DNA from: Zoogloea dura
Lineage (GTDB): Bacteria > Pseudomonadota > Gammaproteobacteria > Burkholderiales > Rhodocyclaceae
Assembly: GCF_012927165.1 (NCBI RefSeq)
Contig: NZ_JABBGA010000005.1
Coordinates: 246,024 to 310,023, forward strand
Length of the DNA stretch: 64,000 nucleotides
Direction: 5' to 3'
Shown: one piece after another, positions 35,024 to 43,537 of the stretch
How positions within the stretch are numbered: the first letter of the stretch is position 1
Layout of the letters: each line of letters begins with the position of its first letter
The notes under the pieces: model-generated
Told to the model about the DNA's origin: nothing
Database searches by the model: none
The model's input: only the letters and a program-made list of their open reading frames with translations
Program-made: the position numbers and the translations under genes

Positions 35024-36901
35024 TTGATAAGCAAGAACTATTATTCCTTCCTGGTGTTCCTGTCCGATGTGTTCGGGGTTGTCCTGGCTTGGTGGCTGGC
35101 ATACCTGGTGCGCTTCAACTTCGCGATTCCCCAGGAATTCCTGCCGGCCGCTGTCGTGGGCCTGGGTGTGGCCATCGTGGTCCAGGGCAGCATCCTGCGG
35201 GCTTTCGGGCTGTACCGGGGTGTGTGGGTGTTTGCCAGTCTGCCGGATCTGCTGCGCATCGCGCGGGCCGTTGCGGTGGCCGCCCTGGTCACGCCGCTGG
35301 TGGTCGTGGTGGTGGTGCGCTATCACCCGGAGGTGCCCCGCCTGGTCTTCCTGATGCAGCCCTTGCTGCTGGCGATCTACGCGGGCGGAACCCGGGCGCT
35401 TTACCGGACCTGGAAGGAGTTCCACCTGTATGGTGCCCTGCGGGCCCTCGGCGAGCCGGTGGTGGTGCTTGGCGGCGGCGAGGCGGCGGTGAACCTGGTG
35501 CGCGAACTGTCCCGTTCGGCGGAGTGGCGGGTGGTGGGCCTGCTCGACGACAGCCGGGCCCGCCAGGGGCGCGAAGTCTATGGCTGCAAGGTGCTGGGGC
35601 GCATCGACGACCTGGCGCGGGTGGCCGATGAATTCAAGGTCCGCCACGCGATCATCGCCATGCCCGGGGCGCGCCACGAGGTGCGGCGGGCGGTGGCCAG
35701 CGTGTGCGTGCGGGCCGGCGTGAAGGCCCTGATCGTGCCGGGTATCGAGGATGTGATGACCGGCCGGGTGAAGGTCAGCGAAGTCCGCAAGGTGGATGTG
35801 GAGGACTTGCTGGGCCGTGATCCGGTGCGCATCGATACCCTCGAGGTGCGGGAGTACCTGCGCGGCAAGGCCGTGATGGTCACCGGCGCGGGAGGGTCGA
35901 TCGGCTCCGAGCTGTGTCGCCAGATCGCGCGTTTCGAGCCTTCGGTGCTGGTCTGCTTCGACATCAGCGAGTTTGGCCTCTACCGGCTGGCAGAGGAGTT
36001 TGCCGTCCATTATCCCCACGTCCAGATCGTCGTGCTGGCGGGGGACGTGAAGGACGTGGTGCGGGTGGACGAGGTGATGGCCCGTTACCGCCCTCACGTG
36101 GTGTTCCATGCGGCGGCCTACAAGCACGTGCCCCTGATGGAAGACGACAATGCCTGGCAGGCGGTGCGCAACAATGTGCTCGGAACCTGGCAGGTGGCGC
36201 GCAGCGCCGTGACTGCGGGGGTGCCGCGCTTTGTGCTGGTGTCCACCGACAAGGCGGTCAACCCGACCAATGTGATGGGGGCCACCAAGCGCCTGGCCGA
36301 GCGTGTCTGCCAGGCCCTGGCCCGGCAGGGCAGGACTCAGTTCGAGATCGTGCGCTTCGGCAATGTGCTGGGCAGCGCGGGCAGCGTGATCCCCAAGTTC
36401 CAGGAGCAGATCGCCAGTGGGGGGCCGGTGACGGTGACCCACCCCGAGATCACGCGTTTCTTCATGTCCATCCCCGAGGCGGCGCAGCTGTTGCTGCAGG
36501 CGGGGTCGATGGGGCAGGGTGGCGAGATCTTCGTGATGGACATGGGCGAGCCGGTGCGGATCGTCGAGCTGGCGCGCGACATGATCCGCCTGTCCGGGCG
36601 CTCCGAGGACGATGTGCGGATCGTGTTCACCGGCCTGCGCCCCGGCGAGAAGCTCTACGAGGAGGTTCTGGCCGACTCCGAGCAGACGCGCGCCACGCAT
36701 CACCCCAAGCTGCGCATCGCCCGCGCCCAGCCCGTCGAGGACGGCTGGATCGAGGCCTTGCTGCTGTGGCTGCGCCAGCGTCGTGCGGTTGGTGCTGCAG
36801 AAGTGCGTGGCGAGCTGCGCCGCTGGGTGCCCGAGTATGTCCCTTCCCCCCCCTCCGCCCCGGTCCTGACGGTGGTCGAGAAGACCATCCAGCGAGCCTA
36901 G
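35024..36901 (+). CDS. UDP-sugar 4,6-dehydratase, membrane-anchored (WbpM/CapD-like)
   Basis: This 625-residue protein has four N-terminal transmembrane helices, a CoA-binding-like Rossmann domain at about 140-250, and a catalytic SDR domain from about 285 with TGAGGSIGSELCRQ. The catalytic segment STDKAVNPTNVMGATKR has Met in place of the usual Tyr of YxxxK, as is typical for the WbpM/FlaA1 family. It should convert UDP-GlcNAc to UDP-4-keto-6-deoxy-GlcNAc for the neighbouring C4 reductase. The start is a TTG at 35024, with a G-rich ribosome site at about 35010-35014. Confidence 0.92.
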   Translation: MISKNYYSFLVFLSDVFGVVLAWWLAYLVRFNFAIPQEFLPAAVVGLGVAIVVQGSILRAFGLYRGVWVFASLPDLLRIARAVAVAALVTPLVVVVVVRYHPEVPRLVFLMQPLLLAIYAGGTRALYRTWKEFHLYGALRALGEPVVVLGGGEAAVNLVRELSRSAEWRVVGLLDDSRARQGREVYGCKVLGRIDDLARVADEFKVRHAIIAMPGARHEVRRAVASVCVRAGVKALIVPGIEDVMTGRVKVSEVRKVDVEDLLGRDPVRIDTLEVREYLRGKAVMVTGAGGSIGSELCRQIARFEPSVLVCFDISEFGLYRLAEEFAVHYPHVQIVVLAGDVKDVVRVDEVMARYRPHVVFHAAAYKHVPLMEDDNAWQAVRNNVLGTWQVARSAVTAGVPRFVLVSTDKAVNPTNVMGATKRLAERVCQALARQGRTQFEIVRFGNVLGSAGSVIPKFQEQIASGGPVTVTHPEITRFFMSIPEAAQLLLQAGSMGQGGEIFVMDMGEPVRIVELARDMIRLSGRSEDDVRIVFTGLRPGEKLYEEVLADSEQTRATHHPKLRIARAQPVEDGWIEALLLWLRQRRAVGAAEVRGELRRWVPEYVPSPPSAPVLTVVEKTIQRA

Positions 36902-36984
36902 GATGAAACGATCCCCACGCCTGTTGCGATCGCTGCCTGCCGTGGGCGGGTCCGTATCCTCCGGGCGTTTCTGCGCGTACTGAT

Positions 36985-37818
36985 ATGGCCACTTATGCGA
37001 TTGGTGACATCCAGGGCTGCTTTGCATCCCTGACCGCTTTGCTCAACCGGGTGGCATTCGATCCGGCCCGTGATCGCCTGTGGCTGGTCGGTGACCTGGT
37101 GAATCGCGGTCCGGAGTCGCTCAAGACCCTGCGTTTCGTGCGTGACCTGGGGTCGGCCGCGGTGACGGTGCTTGGCAATCATGATCTCTACCTGCTGATG
37201 GTCGCCTGTGGCAGCGTGCGCAGCCGGGCCAAGGACGACACGCTGCAGGCGGTGCTCGATGCGCCGGACCGGGAGGAGTTGCTGGTCTGGCTGCGCACCC
37301 GGCCGCTGATGCACGTGGAGAATGGCTTTGCGATGGTCCATGCCGGCCTGCTGCCGGGATGGACGGTGGCCCGGGCGCGGGATCTGGCGCGGGAGGTGGA
37401 GGGGGCGCTGGCCGGCCCCTATCATTCCGAGCTGCTGCACCACATGTGGGGCAGCGAGCCCTCCGCCTGGCGCGACGATCTGCGTGACCACGAGCGCATG
37501 CGGGTGATCGTCAACGCCATGACCCGCATGCGTTTCTGCACCGCCGAAGGGGTGATGGACTTCAAGGTCAAGGGCGAGGTTGCGCGGGCGCCAAAAGGCT
37601 TCATGCCCTGGTTCGATGTGCCGGGACGCAAGAGCGCCGATACGACGGTGGTGGTCGGGCATTGGTCCGCCCTCGGCCTCAAGATCACGCCCAACCTGCT
37701 GGCCCTGGATTCAGGCTGTCTGTGGGGGCGCGAACTGACCGCCGTGCGCCTGGAAGATCGCACTGTCTTCCAGGTGCCCTGTCCGGGGCTGACCCACGGG
37801 AAGGTCCGCCCGTCCTGA
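36985..37818 (+). CDS. apaH: Bis(5'-nucleosyl)-tetraphosphatase, symmetrical
   Basis: This 277-residue metallophosphoesterase carries the family motifs GDIQGCF (7-13), GDLVNRGPES (about 36-45) and GNHD (about 62-65). It hydrolyses Ap4A to two ADP and can remove Np4 caps from RNA. The length is as expected for ApaH. It stands alone after the glycan locus with an 83-base gap, and converges with olsA with only three bases between the stops. Confidence 0.96.
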   Translation: MATYAIGDIQGCFASLTALLNRVAFDPARDRLWLVGDLVNRGPESLKTLRFVRDLGSAAVTVLGNHDLYLLMVACGSVRSRAKDDTLQAVLDAPDREELLVWLRTRPLMHVENGFAMVHAGLLPGWTVARARDLAREVEGALAGPYHSELLHHMWGSEPSAWRDDLRDHERMRVIVNAMTRMRFCTAEGVMDFKVKGEVARAPKGFMPWFDVPGRKSADTTVVVGHWSALGLKITPNLLALDSGCLWGRELTAVRLEDRTVFQVPCPGLTHGKVRPS

Positions 37819-37821
37819 TCT

Positions 37822-38568
37822 TCAGTCGATGATGCGCGCCGCGATGGCCTCCCGGGCCTCCCGGGCGAGGGTTTTGCGATCGGAGGTCTGGGCGCAGGTC
37901 TGCAGCGGGGGGGCGACCCGCACCCGGGCGATGATCTCGGCCTCGGCGATGATGGACTGCATGGACTCCAGCAGGCTCACATCACCATCGTAGGCCGCTG
38001 CCCGCGTGTAGCGCCCATCGGGAAGGCGGTAGCTGATGGCCAGGGGCTGGATCGGTGAGCCTGCCGCGATGGCGGGTTGCAGCAGGGCCGCGTGGAAGCC
38101 CTGCACATGGCTGCCGTCGGTGGTGGTGCCTTCCGGAAAGACCGCCACGTGGCGCCCGCGTTCAAGCAGGGCGCCGATCTCCGCATTGACGATGCGCGCA
38201 TGGCCGCGGCTGCCGCGCCGCAGGAAGACGGTTTCGTTGCGCGCGGCAAGCCAGCCGACGAGGGGCCAGTCACGGACCTCCGCCTTGGAGACGAAGGCTG
38301 CCGGAAAGGCCGTGTTGATCACGAAGACGTCCAGCCAGGACACATGGTTGGCGACCAGCAGGCTGCCGGGGCCGACGAAGGGCTCGTCGGCCACCAGGCG
38401 CACGCCCAGGATCTTCAGCAGGCGGGCCGACCAGCGCTGTTTCAGGCGGATCTGCCTGGCGGGTGGCAGGAAATGGAGGCTTGTCGCCGTAAGAGCCAGG
38501 CCGTACAGGACGTGGGCGACGAGGCGGAGATAGCGCGACAGGCGTAGTGGAAAAGAAGCGGGTTTCAG
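37822..38568 (-). CDS. olsA: Lyso-ornithine-lipid O-acyltransferase (PlsC family, OlsA-like), apparent CTG start
   Basis: The PlsC-type acyltransferase has the NHVSWLD (HX4D) motif, the FPEGTT motif and a later conserved Pro. It should acylate lyso-ornithine lipid made by OlsB. The first conventional start (GTG 38403) gives 193 residues, with HX4D only 17 residues in and no membrane helix. The frame stays open well upstream and has no ATG, GTG or TTG for at least 350 bases. A CTG at 38568-38566 overlapping the olsB TGA (CTGA) gives 248 residues with the expected hydrophobic N-terminus (LRLVAHVLYGLALTATSLHF). CTG initiation is therefore likely but unproven. Confidence 0.8.
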   Translation of the reverse strand: MKPASFPLRLSRYLRLVAHVLYGLALTATSLHFLPPARQIRLKQRWSARLLKILGVRLVADEPFVGPGSLLVANHVSWLDVFVINTAFPAAFVSKAEVRDWPLVGWLAARNETVFLRRGSRGHARIVNAEIGALLERGRHVAVFPEGTTTDGSHVQGFHAALLQPAIAAGSPIQPLAISYRLPDGRYTRAAAYDGDVSLLESMQSIIAEAEIIARVRVAPPLQTCAQTSDRKTLAREAREAIAARIID

Positions 38569-39323
38569 TCCTTGCGTCCCAGGAAATGTTTGGCGTAGCG
38601 GGCGTCGAGCCGGGAAACCGGCAGCAGGACGGGCAGGTCGGCCGTGTTGAAGTCGGGGTCCCAGGCGGGTTCGCCACAGATCCAGGCACCGGCCCGCAGA
38701 TAACCCTTGATCAGCGGCGGGGTGTCGGCGTCCAGGTCCTGGCGCAGGGCCTGCAGGGGCAGCGGGGTGCGGGGGAAGACCCGGTATTCCAGCGGGCAGA
38801 GGTGCTCGTCCTTCAGGCGATTATACAGGCTGGCCGCGGCATGCCCGCCGTCGGCCATGCTCACCGAGGCGCAGCCGATCAGGTAGTCGTAGCTGTTCTC
38901 GAGCATGTAGCGGGCCAGGCCGGCCCACAGCAGCGTGATCACGGCGCCCGAGCGGTAGTCGGCGTCGATGCAGGAGCGTCCGATCTCCACCATGCGGCCG
39001 CGCAGGTGGCGCAGGCGGGTCAGGTCGAATTCGCTCTCGGAGTAATAGCTGCCGACTTCACGGGAGGCGCTGGGCGACAGGATGCGGTAGGTGCCCACGA
39101 TGCGCCCGGCGTCCTCGTCGCGGACGATGAGGTGGTCGCAGAAGGGGTCGTAGAGGTCCCGGTCGACACCCGGCACGCGGGTTTGCAGACGCGCGCCCAT
39201 CTCGTCGGCGAAGACCCGATAGCGCAGCTTCTGGGCTTCCAGGACCTCGGTGGGGCAGGTGGCCAGGCCGACATGCAGGTTGCGGCCCGGGCGCGGAGTA
39301 GCGTGTTGTTCCTTGTGCAGCAT
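38565..39323 (-). CDS. olsB: L-ornithine N-alpha-acyltransferase (GNAT, OlsB-like)
   Basis: From ATG 39323, seven bases after AAGGA, this is a 252-residue GNAT-fold protein. The PEP-CTERM/OlsB-type features are AQKLRYRVFADEMGA near the start, VDRDLYDPFCDHLIV, GRMVEIGRSCIDADYR and LIGCASVSM. OlsB moves a 3-hydroxy fatty acyl group from acyl carrier protein to ornithine, the first step of phosphorus-free ornithine lipid synthesis. The downstream PlsC-type gene gives the two-gene olsBA arrangement. A longer frame to 39446 has no ribosome site. Confidence 0.9.
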   Translation of the reverse strand: MLHKEQHATPRPGRNLHVGLATCPTEVLEAQKLRYRVFADEMGARLQTRVPGVDRDLYDPFCDHLIVRDEDAGRIVGTYRILSPSASREVGSYYSESEFDLTRLRHLRGRMVEIGRSCIDADYRSGAVITLLWAGLARYMLENSYDYLIGCASVSMADGGHAAASLYNRLKDEHLCPLEYRVFPRTPLPLQALRQDLDADTPPLIKGYLRAGAWICGEPAWDPDFNTADLPVLLPVSRLDARYAKHFLGRKD

Positions 39324-39442
39324 TGGAAATCCTTGTGGGGTTTCCATCCATTGTGGAAATGCTGCGTTGCGGCGCCATGAAGGGGTGATGACGGCGGTGT
39401 GACGGCAGCCGGGGCGAAGTCTTGTGCCCCGGCCGTCTTCCA

Positions 39443-39898
39443 TCAACGAGTGACGCGGGTGTTGCGGCCGTCCTGGATCATGCGCACGCGCTCGCCGGGT
39501 ACGAAGTTCTCACCCCCGTCTTCCTGCACGATGGCGAGGAGCTCGCCGTTGTCCATCTTGAGGGTGACCTCGACGCCCTGCTTGCGGGTCAGGCCCTCCT
39601 CGGCTGCTGCACCGGCAATGCCGCCGGCCACGGCGCCGACCACCGCGGCGATGCTGGCACCCTTGCCGCCGCCGATGGTGCTGCCGGCGATGCCGCCCAC
39701 CGCCGCGCCGGCGATGGTGCCGATCGGGGTGTTGCTGCCTTCCAGCTTGACCGGGCGGACGCTCTCGACCACGCCCATGCGGACGCTCATGACCCGCCGG
39801 GCTTCCACCCGCTCGTAGTCGCCGCCTCCGAGGCCGGAGGCGCAGCCGGCGACGTTCACCGCCGCGAGCAGGGACAGGCTGATCATCAGGATGCGCAT
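39443..39898 (-). CDS. Glycine-zipper outer-membrane lipoprotein (Pcp/SlyB-like)
   Basis: The 151-residue precursor starts at ATG 39898 after AAAGGAAAC. A signal peptide ends in lipobox VAGC, so the mature N-terminal Cys should be lipidated. Residues about 58-100 form a glycine-zipper 2TM segment (GTIAGAAVGGIAGSTIGGGK and repeats), as in SlyB/Pcp lipoproteins that stabilise the outer membrane. It lies 119 bases upstream of olsB and 11 bases after the PfkB-kinase stop codon. Confidence 0.88.
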   Translation of the reverse strand: MRILMISLSLLAAVNVAGCASGLGGGDYERVEARRVMSVRMGVVESVRPVKLEGSNTPIGTIAGAAVGGIAGSTIGGGKGASIAAVVGAVAGGIAGAAAEEGLTRKQGVEVTLKMDNGELLAIVQEDGGENFVPGERVRMIQDGRNTRVTR

Positions 39899-39909
39899 GT
39901 TGTTTCCTT

Positions 39910-40845
39910 TCACCAAAGTGTGCTGCCGAAGGCGCTCCGGTAGGCGGCGCCGATTTCTTCGCGGCTCGGGGCGTGATTCTGACCGCCCCGGCAGGCGATC
40001 TTGATGGCGCCCATCAGGGACGCCAGGCGGCCGGTCTGATCCCAGTCCAGCCCGTTCTCGATACCGTAGAGCAGGCCTGCCCGGTAGGCGTCGCCGCAGC
40101 CGGTGGGGTCTTCGATGGCACTGGGCTGGGCGCAGGGGATGTCGATGCGGCGCCCGCCTGTGTGGATCTCCGAGCCTTCGGCGCCGCGCGTGACGACCAG
40201 GGCCCGCACTTCGCCGGCCAGGGATTCAACGCTGCGACCGGTGCGCTCGCAGAGCAGGCGCGCTTCGTAGTCATTGACCGTGCAGTAGTCGGCCAGTTGC
40301 AGGCAGGCCAGCAATTCGTCGCCGTTGAACATGGGCAGGCCCTGGCCCGGGTCAAAGACGAAGGGAATGCCGGCTTCGGCGAACTGGCGGGAATGCTCGA
40401 GCATGCCGTCGCGGCCGTCGGGCGAGACGATGCCCAGGGTGACGCCACGGCTGTGCTCGACCTTGTTGAGGTGGGAGTGCACCATCGCGCCGGGGTGGAA
40501 GGCGGTGATCTGGTTGTCGTCCAGGTCGGTGGTGATGAAGGCCTGGGCGGTGAAGGTGCCCGGCACTTGGGTGACGTGGGCGCGGGACAGGCCCAGCGTG
40601 TCGAGGCGCTCCAGGTAAGGTGCGGCGTCGTCACCGACGGTGGCCATGATCAGCGCCTCGCCGCCCAGCAGCTTGAGGTTGTAGGCGATGTTGCCGGCAC
40701 AGCCACCGAATTCCCGGCGCATTTCCGGCACCAGGAAGGACACGTTCAGGATGTGGATCTGCTCGGGCAGGATGTGGTTCTTGAAGCGATCGTGGAACAC
40801 CATGATCGAGTCGTAGGCGATGGAGCCGCAGATGAGCGTGGACAT
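39910..40845 (-). CDS. PfkB-family carbohydrate/nucleoside kinase (adenosine-kinase-like)
   Basis: From ATG 40845 the 311-residue protein has the ribokinase fold with FGGCAGNIAYNL near 48-59. The C-terminal anion-hole motif is DPTGCGDAYRAG, containing the catalytic Asp and replacing the usual GAGD with GCGD. Proteins of this branch are often annotated as adenosine kinase, but the phosphate acceptor cannot be decided by eye. It is 62 bases downstream of the DUF3426 gene on the same strand. Confidence 0.85.
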   Translation of the reverse strand: MSTLICGSIAYDSIMVFHDRFKNHILPEQIHILNVSFLVPEMRREFGGCAGNIAYNLKLLGGEALIMATVGDDAAPYLERLDTLGLSRAHVTQVPGTFTAQAFITTDLDDNQITAFHPGAMVHSHLNKVEHSRGVTLGIVSPDGRDGMLEHSRQFAEAGIPFVFDPGQGLPMFNGDELLACLQLADYCTVNDYEARLLCERTGRSVESLAGEVRALVVTRGAEGSEIHTGGRRIDIPCAQPSAIEDPTGCGDAYRAGLLYGIENGLDWDQTGRLASLMGAIKIACRGGQNHAPSREEIGAAYRSAFGSTLW

Positions 40846-40907
40846 GAGTTTCGGATGTGCTGGGTTGGAAGGCCGGGGCGTTGCCGCGCCCGGACGACGG
40901 GGGGTGT

Positions 40908-42638
40908 TCAGGGGTAGAAAGCGTATACCCGGTAGCCTGCGGCGGCGACGCCGGGGGCTTCGAAGGCGACCCGGGTGGCGATCTCGCGGCGGGCCGGGAA
41001 GGCGTCCTTCGGGGCGTCGGCTGGCAGCCACTGGGCGGGTTCGAGGACGCGTCTCACCAGAGCCTTGTCGCGGGCATCTGTCAGGGTGACTTCGAGGTGC
41101 GGCCAGGCCTGCTGGAATTCGGCCCGGTTGCGCAGGGTCGCATGCAGGGTGAAGAAGGCTTCACGGCTGGCGTCGGGCTGGATGTCGGAGCTCTCGATGG
41201 CGATCTCGGCGGCCTCCCTGGGGAGCGGCAGGTCGCAGCCGAGGCTGTTGCACAGGGCTTCCAGCGCGGGCCGGGTGGGCGGTGACGACAGGGCGATCTC
41301 GTTCCGGAACACCAGCACACCCTGGGCCAGCAGGGCCAGGGACAGCAGGGTGGCGCCGGCGGCCCAGAGGGCTTGGTTCAGGGAGGAGGGCGGGGGGGGC
41401 TCGTCGTCCTGTTCGTCCTCGCCAGTGTCTTCGTCTTCGTCCTTGTCCTGAGCGGCGGGCAGGCTGGGCTCGTGCCTGGGTTCGGGCTGCTCGAGGAGAG
41501 GAGCCGGGGGCGGGATGTCCGCTTCGCGGGTGGCCGATTTTGCGACCGACTCTGCGGCCGATTCTGCGACCAAGCCTGCGGCGGGCTCGCCGGCGTCCTC
41601 CTTGTGGAGCAAGGCGTCGAAGTCGATGACCGGGGCGCTGGCCGGTGCCACTGTCTGGGTGGAGGCCTTGAGGTCCAGGTCGGCCGGGTCGGGCCAGTCG
41701 GCCTGGAAGTGTGGCGGGGCGGGGGCTGACGGTGCGGCAGACGGAAAGTCGTCGTCCATGCCGAACTCGAGCAGGGGGTCGCTGGCGAGGCTGTCCGGGG
41801 CCGCTGTGGCGGGAGCCGTTGCGGCCTGCTCCGGTGCGTCGTCGAACTGTGTGTCGTCGAACTGTGCGTCGGGGGGCGCCTCGATCAGTGCTTCATCCTC
41901 TGCCGGCGGCCATTCGTCTGCGGGCGGGAGCGCGATCTCGCCGTTGGGCTCGATCCGCGCGTCCGGGCCAGGAGCAGGCGCGGCGGCCACGGCCGGCCAG
42001 TCATCGATGTCGACGGGAGGGGCGTCGGGTTCGTCGCTGTCGGCCGGCACGTCATGGGCGGGCGGCAGGGCTTCTGCGGCAGTGTCTTGCGGTATGTCGG
42101 CCGGTTCGTCTGCCGGCAGCAGGAAGCCGGGTTCGTCGCTGAGGTCCGGGTCGGTGGGCGGAAGGGGCTCGGTAGTTTGAGCATCGACGGCTTCGTGGGC
42201 GGCTTCGTCGATAATGGGCTCGTCGGCGGCCGCTTCGAGGGGCTCCTCCCTGACGTGTGGCGCCTCTTCCAGGACGTAGGCTGCGGCCTCGGCTGTGTCG
42301 TCGGCCAGTGGCGTTGCGGCAGGTTCCACGGGCTCGACAGGCCCCTCGGTGTCGAGGCTGGAGGGGCCCGGCTCCTTGTCCTCCAGCACGAACAGCGGTG
42401 TGTCCGGAGATGGCTGTGGAGCCGGCTGTAGCTGGGGTTCGTGGACCTCATCGACCTCATGGGCGATTGAGAGTGCGGGTGGGAGGGGAATCGGGACGGC
42501 GTTCTCGTCCACGAGGGTTTCCAGCGCGTTGAAGGCGTGGTTGCACTGGCCGCAGCGCACACGGCCCTGACGGGCGCGCAATTGCTCCGGGCGCACCCGG
42601 AAGGTGGTGGCGCACGCGGGGCAGCGCGCGAGGATCAT
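40908..42638 (-). CDS. Zinc-ribbon (MJ0042) membrane protein with DUF3426 domain and very long acidic linker
   Basis: The first 40 residues of this 576-residue protein form a zinc ribbon (CPACATTF, CGQCNHAF). Residues about 45-415 are low-complexity sequence rich in Pro, Ala, Asp and Glu. A single transmembrane helix follows (about 425-445), then a DUF3426 domain of about 130 residues. Family members usually have a shorter linker. The zinc ribbon should face the cytoplasm and DUF3426 the periplasm. Function is unknown. It overlaps prmA by four bases, a conserved arrangement in betaproteobacteria. Confidence 0.88.
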   Translation of the reverse strand: MILARCPACATTFRVRPEQLRARQGRVRCGQCNHAFNALETLVDENAVPIPLPPALSIAHEVDEVHEPQLQPAPQPSPDTPLFVLEDKEPGPSSLDTEGPVEPVEPAATPLADDTAEAAAYVLEEAPHVREEPLEAAADEPIIDEAAHEAVDAQTTEPLPPTDPDLSDEPGFLLPADEPADIPQDTAAEALPPAHDVPADSDEPDAPPVDIDDWPAVAAAPAPGPDARIEPNGEIALPPADEWPPAEDEALIEAPPDAQFDDTQFDDAPEQAATAPATAAPDSLASDPLLEFGMDDDFPSAAPSAPAPPHFQADWPDPADLDLKASTQTVAPASAPVIDFDALLHKEDAGEPAAGLVAESAAESVAKSATREADIPPPAPLLEQPEPRHEPSLPAAQDKDEDEDTGEDEQDDEPPPPSSLNQALWAAGATLLSLALLAQGVLVFRNEIALSSPPTRPALEALCNSLGCDLPLPREAAEIAIESSDIQPDASREAFFTLHATLRNRAEFQQAWPHLEVTLTDARDKALVRRVLEPAQWLPADAPKDAFPARREIATRVAFEAPGVAAAGYRVYAFYP

Positions 42639-43537
42639 GGCACCGCCCGCTCCGGCAGTTCGCCCTCGAGGCGCACCCAGCCTTCGTGGGTGGCGCCGAC
42701 ACGCAGCGCGATGTAGGGGGCGTAGGCTTCGATGACATCCCCGGCCTGGGGCTCGAGCACGCCGGACAGGGCCAGCTTGCCGCCGGGGGCCACCCGTGCG
42801 GCCAGCAGCGGGGCGAGCATCTTGAGCGGATTGGTCAGGATGTTGGCGACAACGCGCTGGAACGTGCCTTCAAGCGGCTTGGCGGACACTTGCAGGTGCA
42901 GGCTCACTCCGTTGTTGGCAGCGTTGTCGGCGGCGGTTTCGACCGCCTTTTCGTCGATGTCCACGCCGGTGACTTCACCCGCACCCAGCTTGGCCGCAGC
43001 AATGGCCAGGATGCCGGAGCCACAGCCGTAGTCCAGCACGCTGACGCCCGGGGTGATCTGCTCGGTGAGCCATTCCAGGCACACGCGGGTGGTCGGGTGG
43101 GAGCCGGTGCCGAAGGCCATGCCCGGGTCGAGGACCAGGTTGATGGCATCCGGTGCCGGCGACTCGTGCCACGAGGGCACGATCCACAGGCGGTCGGTGA
43201 TGCGGATCGGATCGAACTGGCTCTGGGTGAGCTGGACCCAGTTCTGCTCTTCGATTTCCTCGATGGTGAAGGGCGGCACCGCGTCCAGCCCGGCCGCCGC
43301 CGATGCGGTGGCGAGGGACTGGGCGAGGTCGGTGTCGGTGTCGAAGAGCGCGATCACCCGGCTGTGATCCCACAGGCTGGCCGGAGACATGCCCGGTTCG
43401 CCGAACTGGGGCTTCTCGGCGTCGGTGCCGGCATCTGCGTCGTCGATGCTGACCGACAGGGCGCCGTGCTCCATCAGCGCCTCGGAGAGGGCCTCGGCGC
43501 GGGTGGCGTCAGCCTGGAGGATGACCGAGATCCACAT
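42635..43537 (-). CDS. prmA: Ribosomal protein L11 methyltransferase
   Basis: This 300-residue PrmA has the N-terminal substrate-recognition domain, then SAM motif VLDYGCGSGILAIAAAKLGA and the N-[IL]-x-x-x-P motif ILTNPL. GMAFGTGSHPTT is diagnostic for PrmA. It trimethylates lysines and the N-terminus of L11. The gene overlaps accC by one base and DUF3426 by four, forming an accB-accC-prmA-DUF3426 run. Confidence 0.96.
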   Translation of the reverse strand: MWISVILQADATRAEALSEALMEHGALSVSIDDADAGTDAEKPQFGEPGMSPASLWDHSRVIALFDTDTDLAQSLATASAAAGLDAVPPFTIEEIEEQNWVQLTQSQFDPIRITDRLWIVPSWHESPAPDAINLVLDPGMAFGTGSHPTTRVCLEWLTEQITPGVSVLDYGCGSGILAIAAAKLGAGEVTGVDIDEKAVETAADNAANNGVSLHLQVSAKPLEGTFQRVVANILTNPLKMLAPLLAARVAPGGKLALSGVLEPQAGDVIEAYAPYIALRVGATHEGWVRLEGELPERAVP

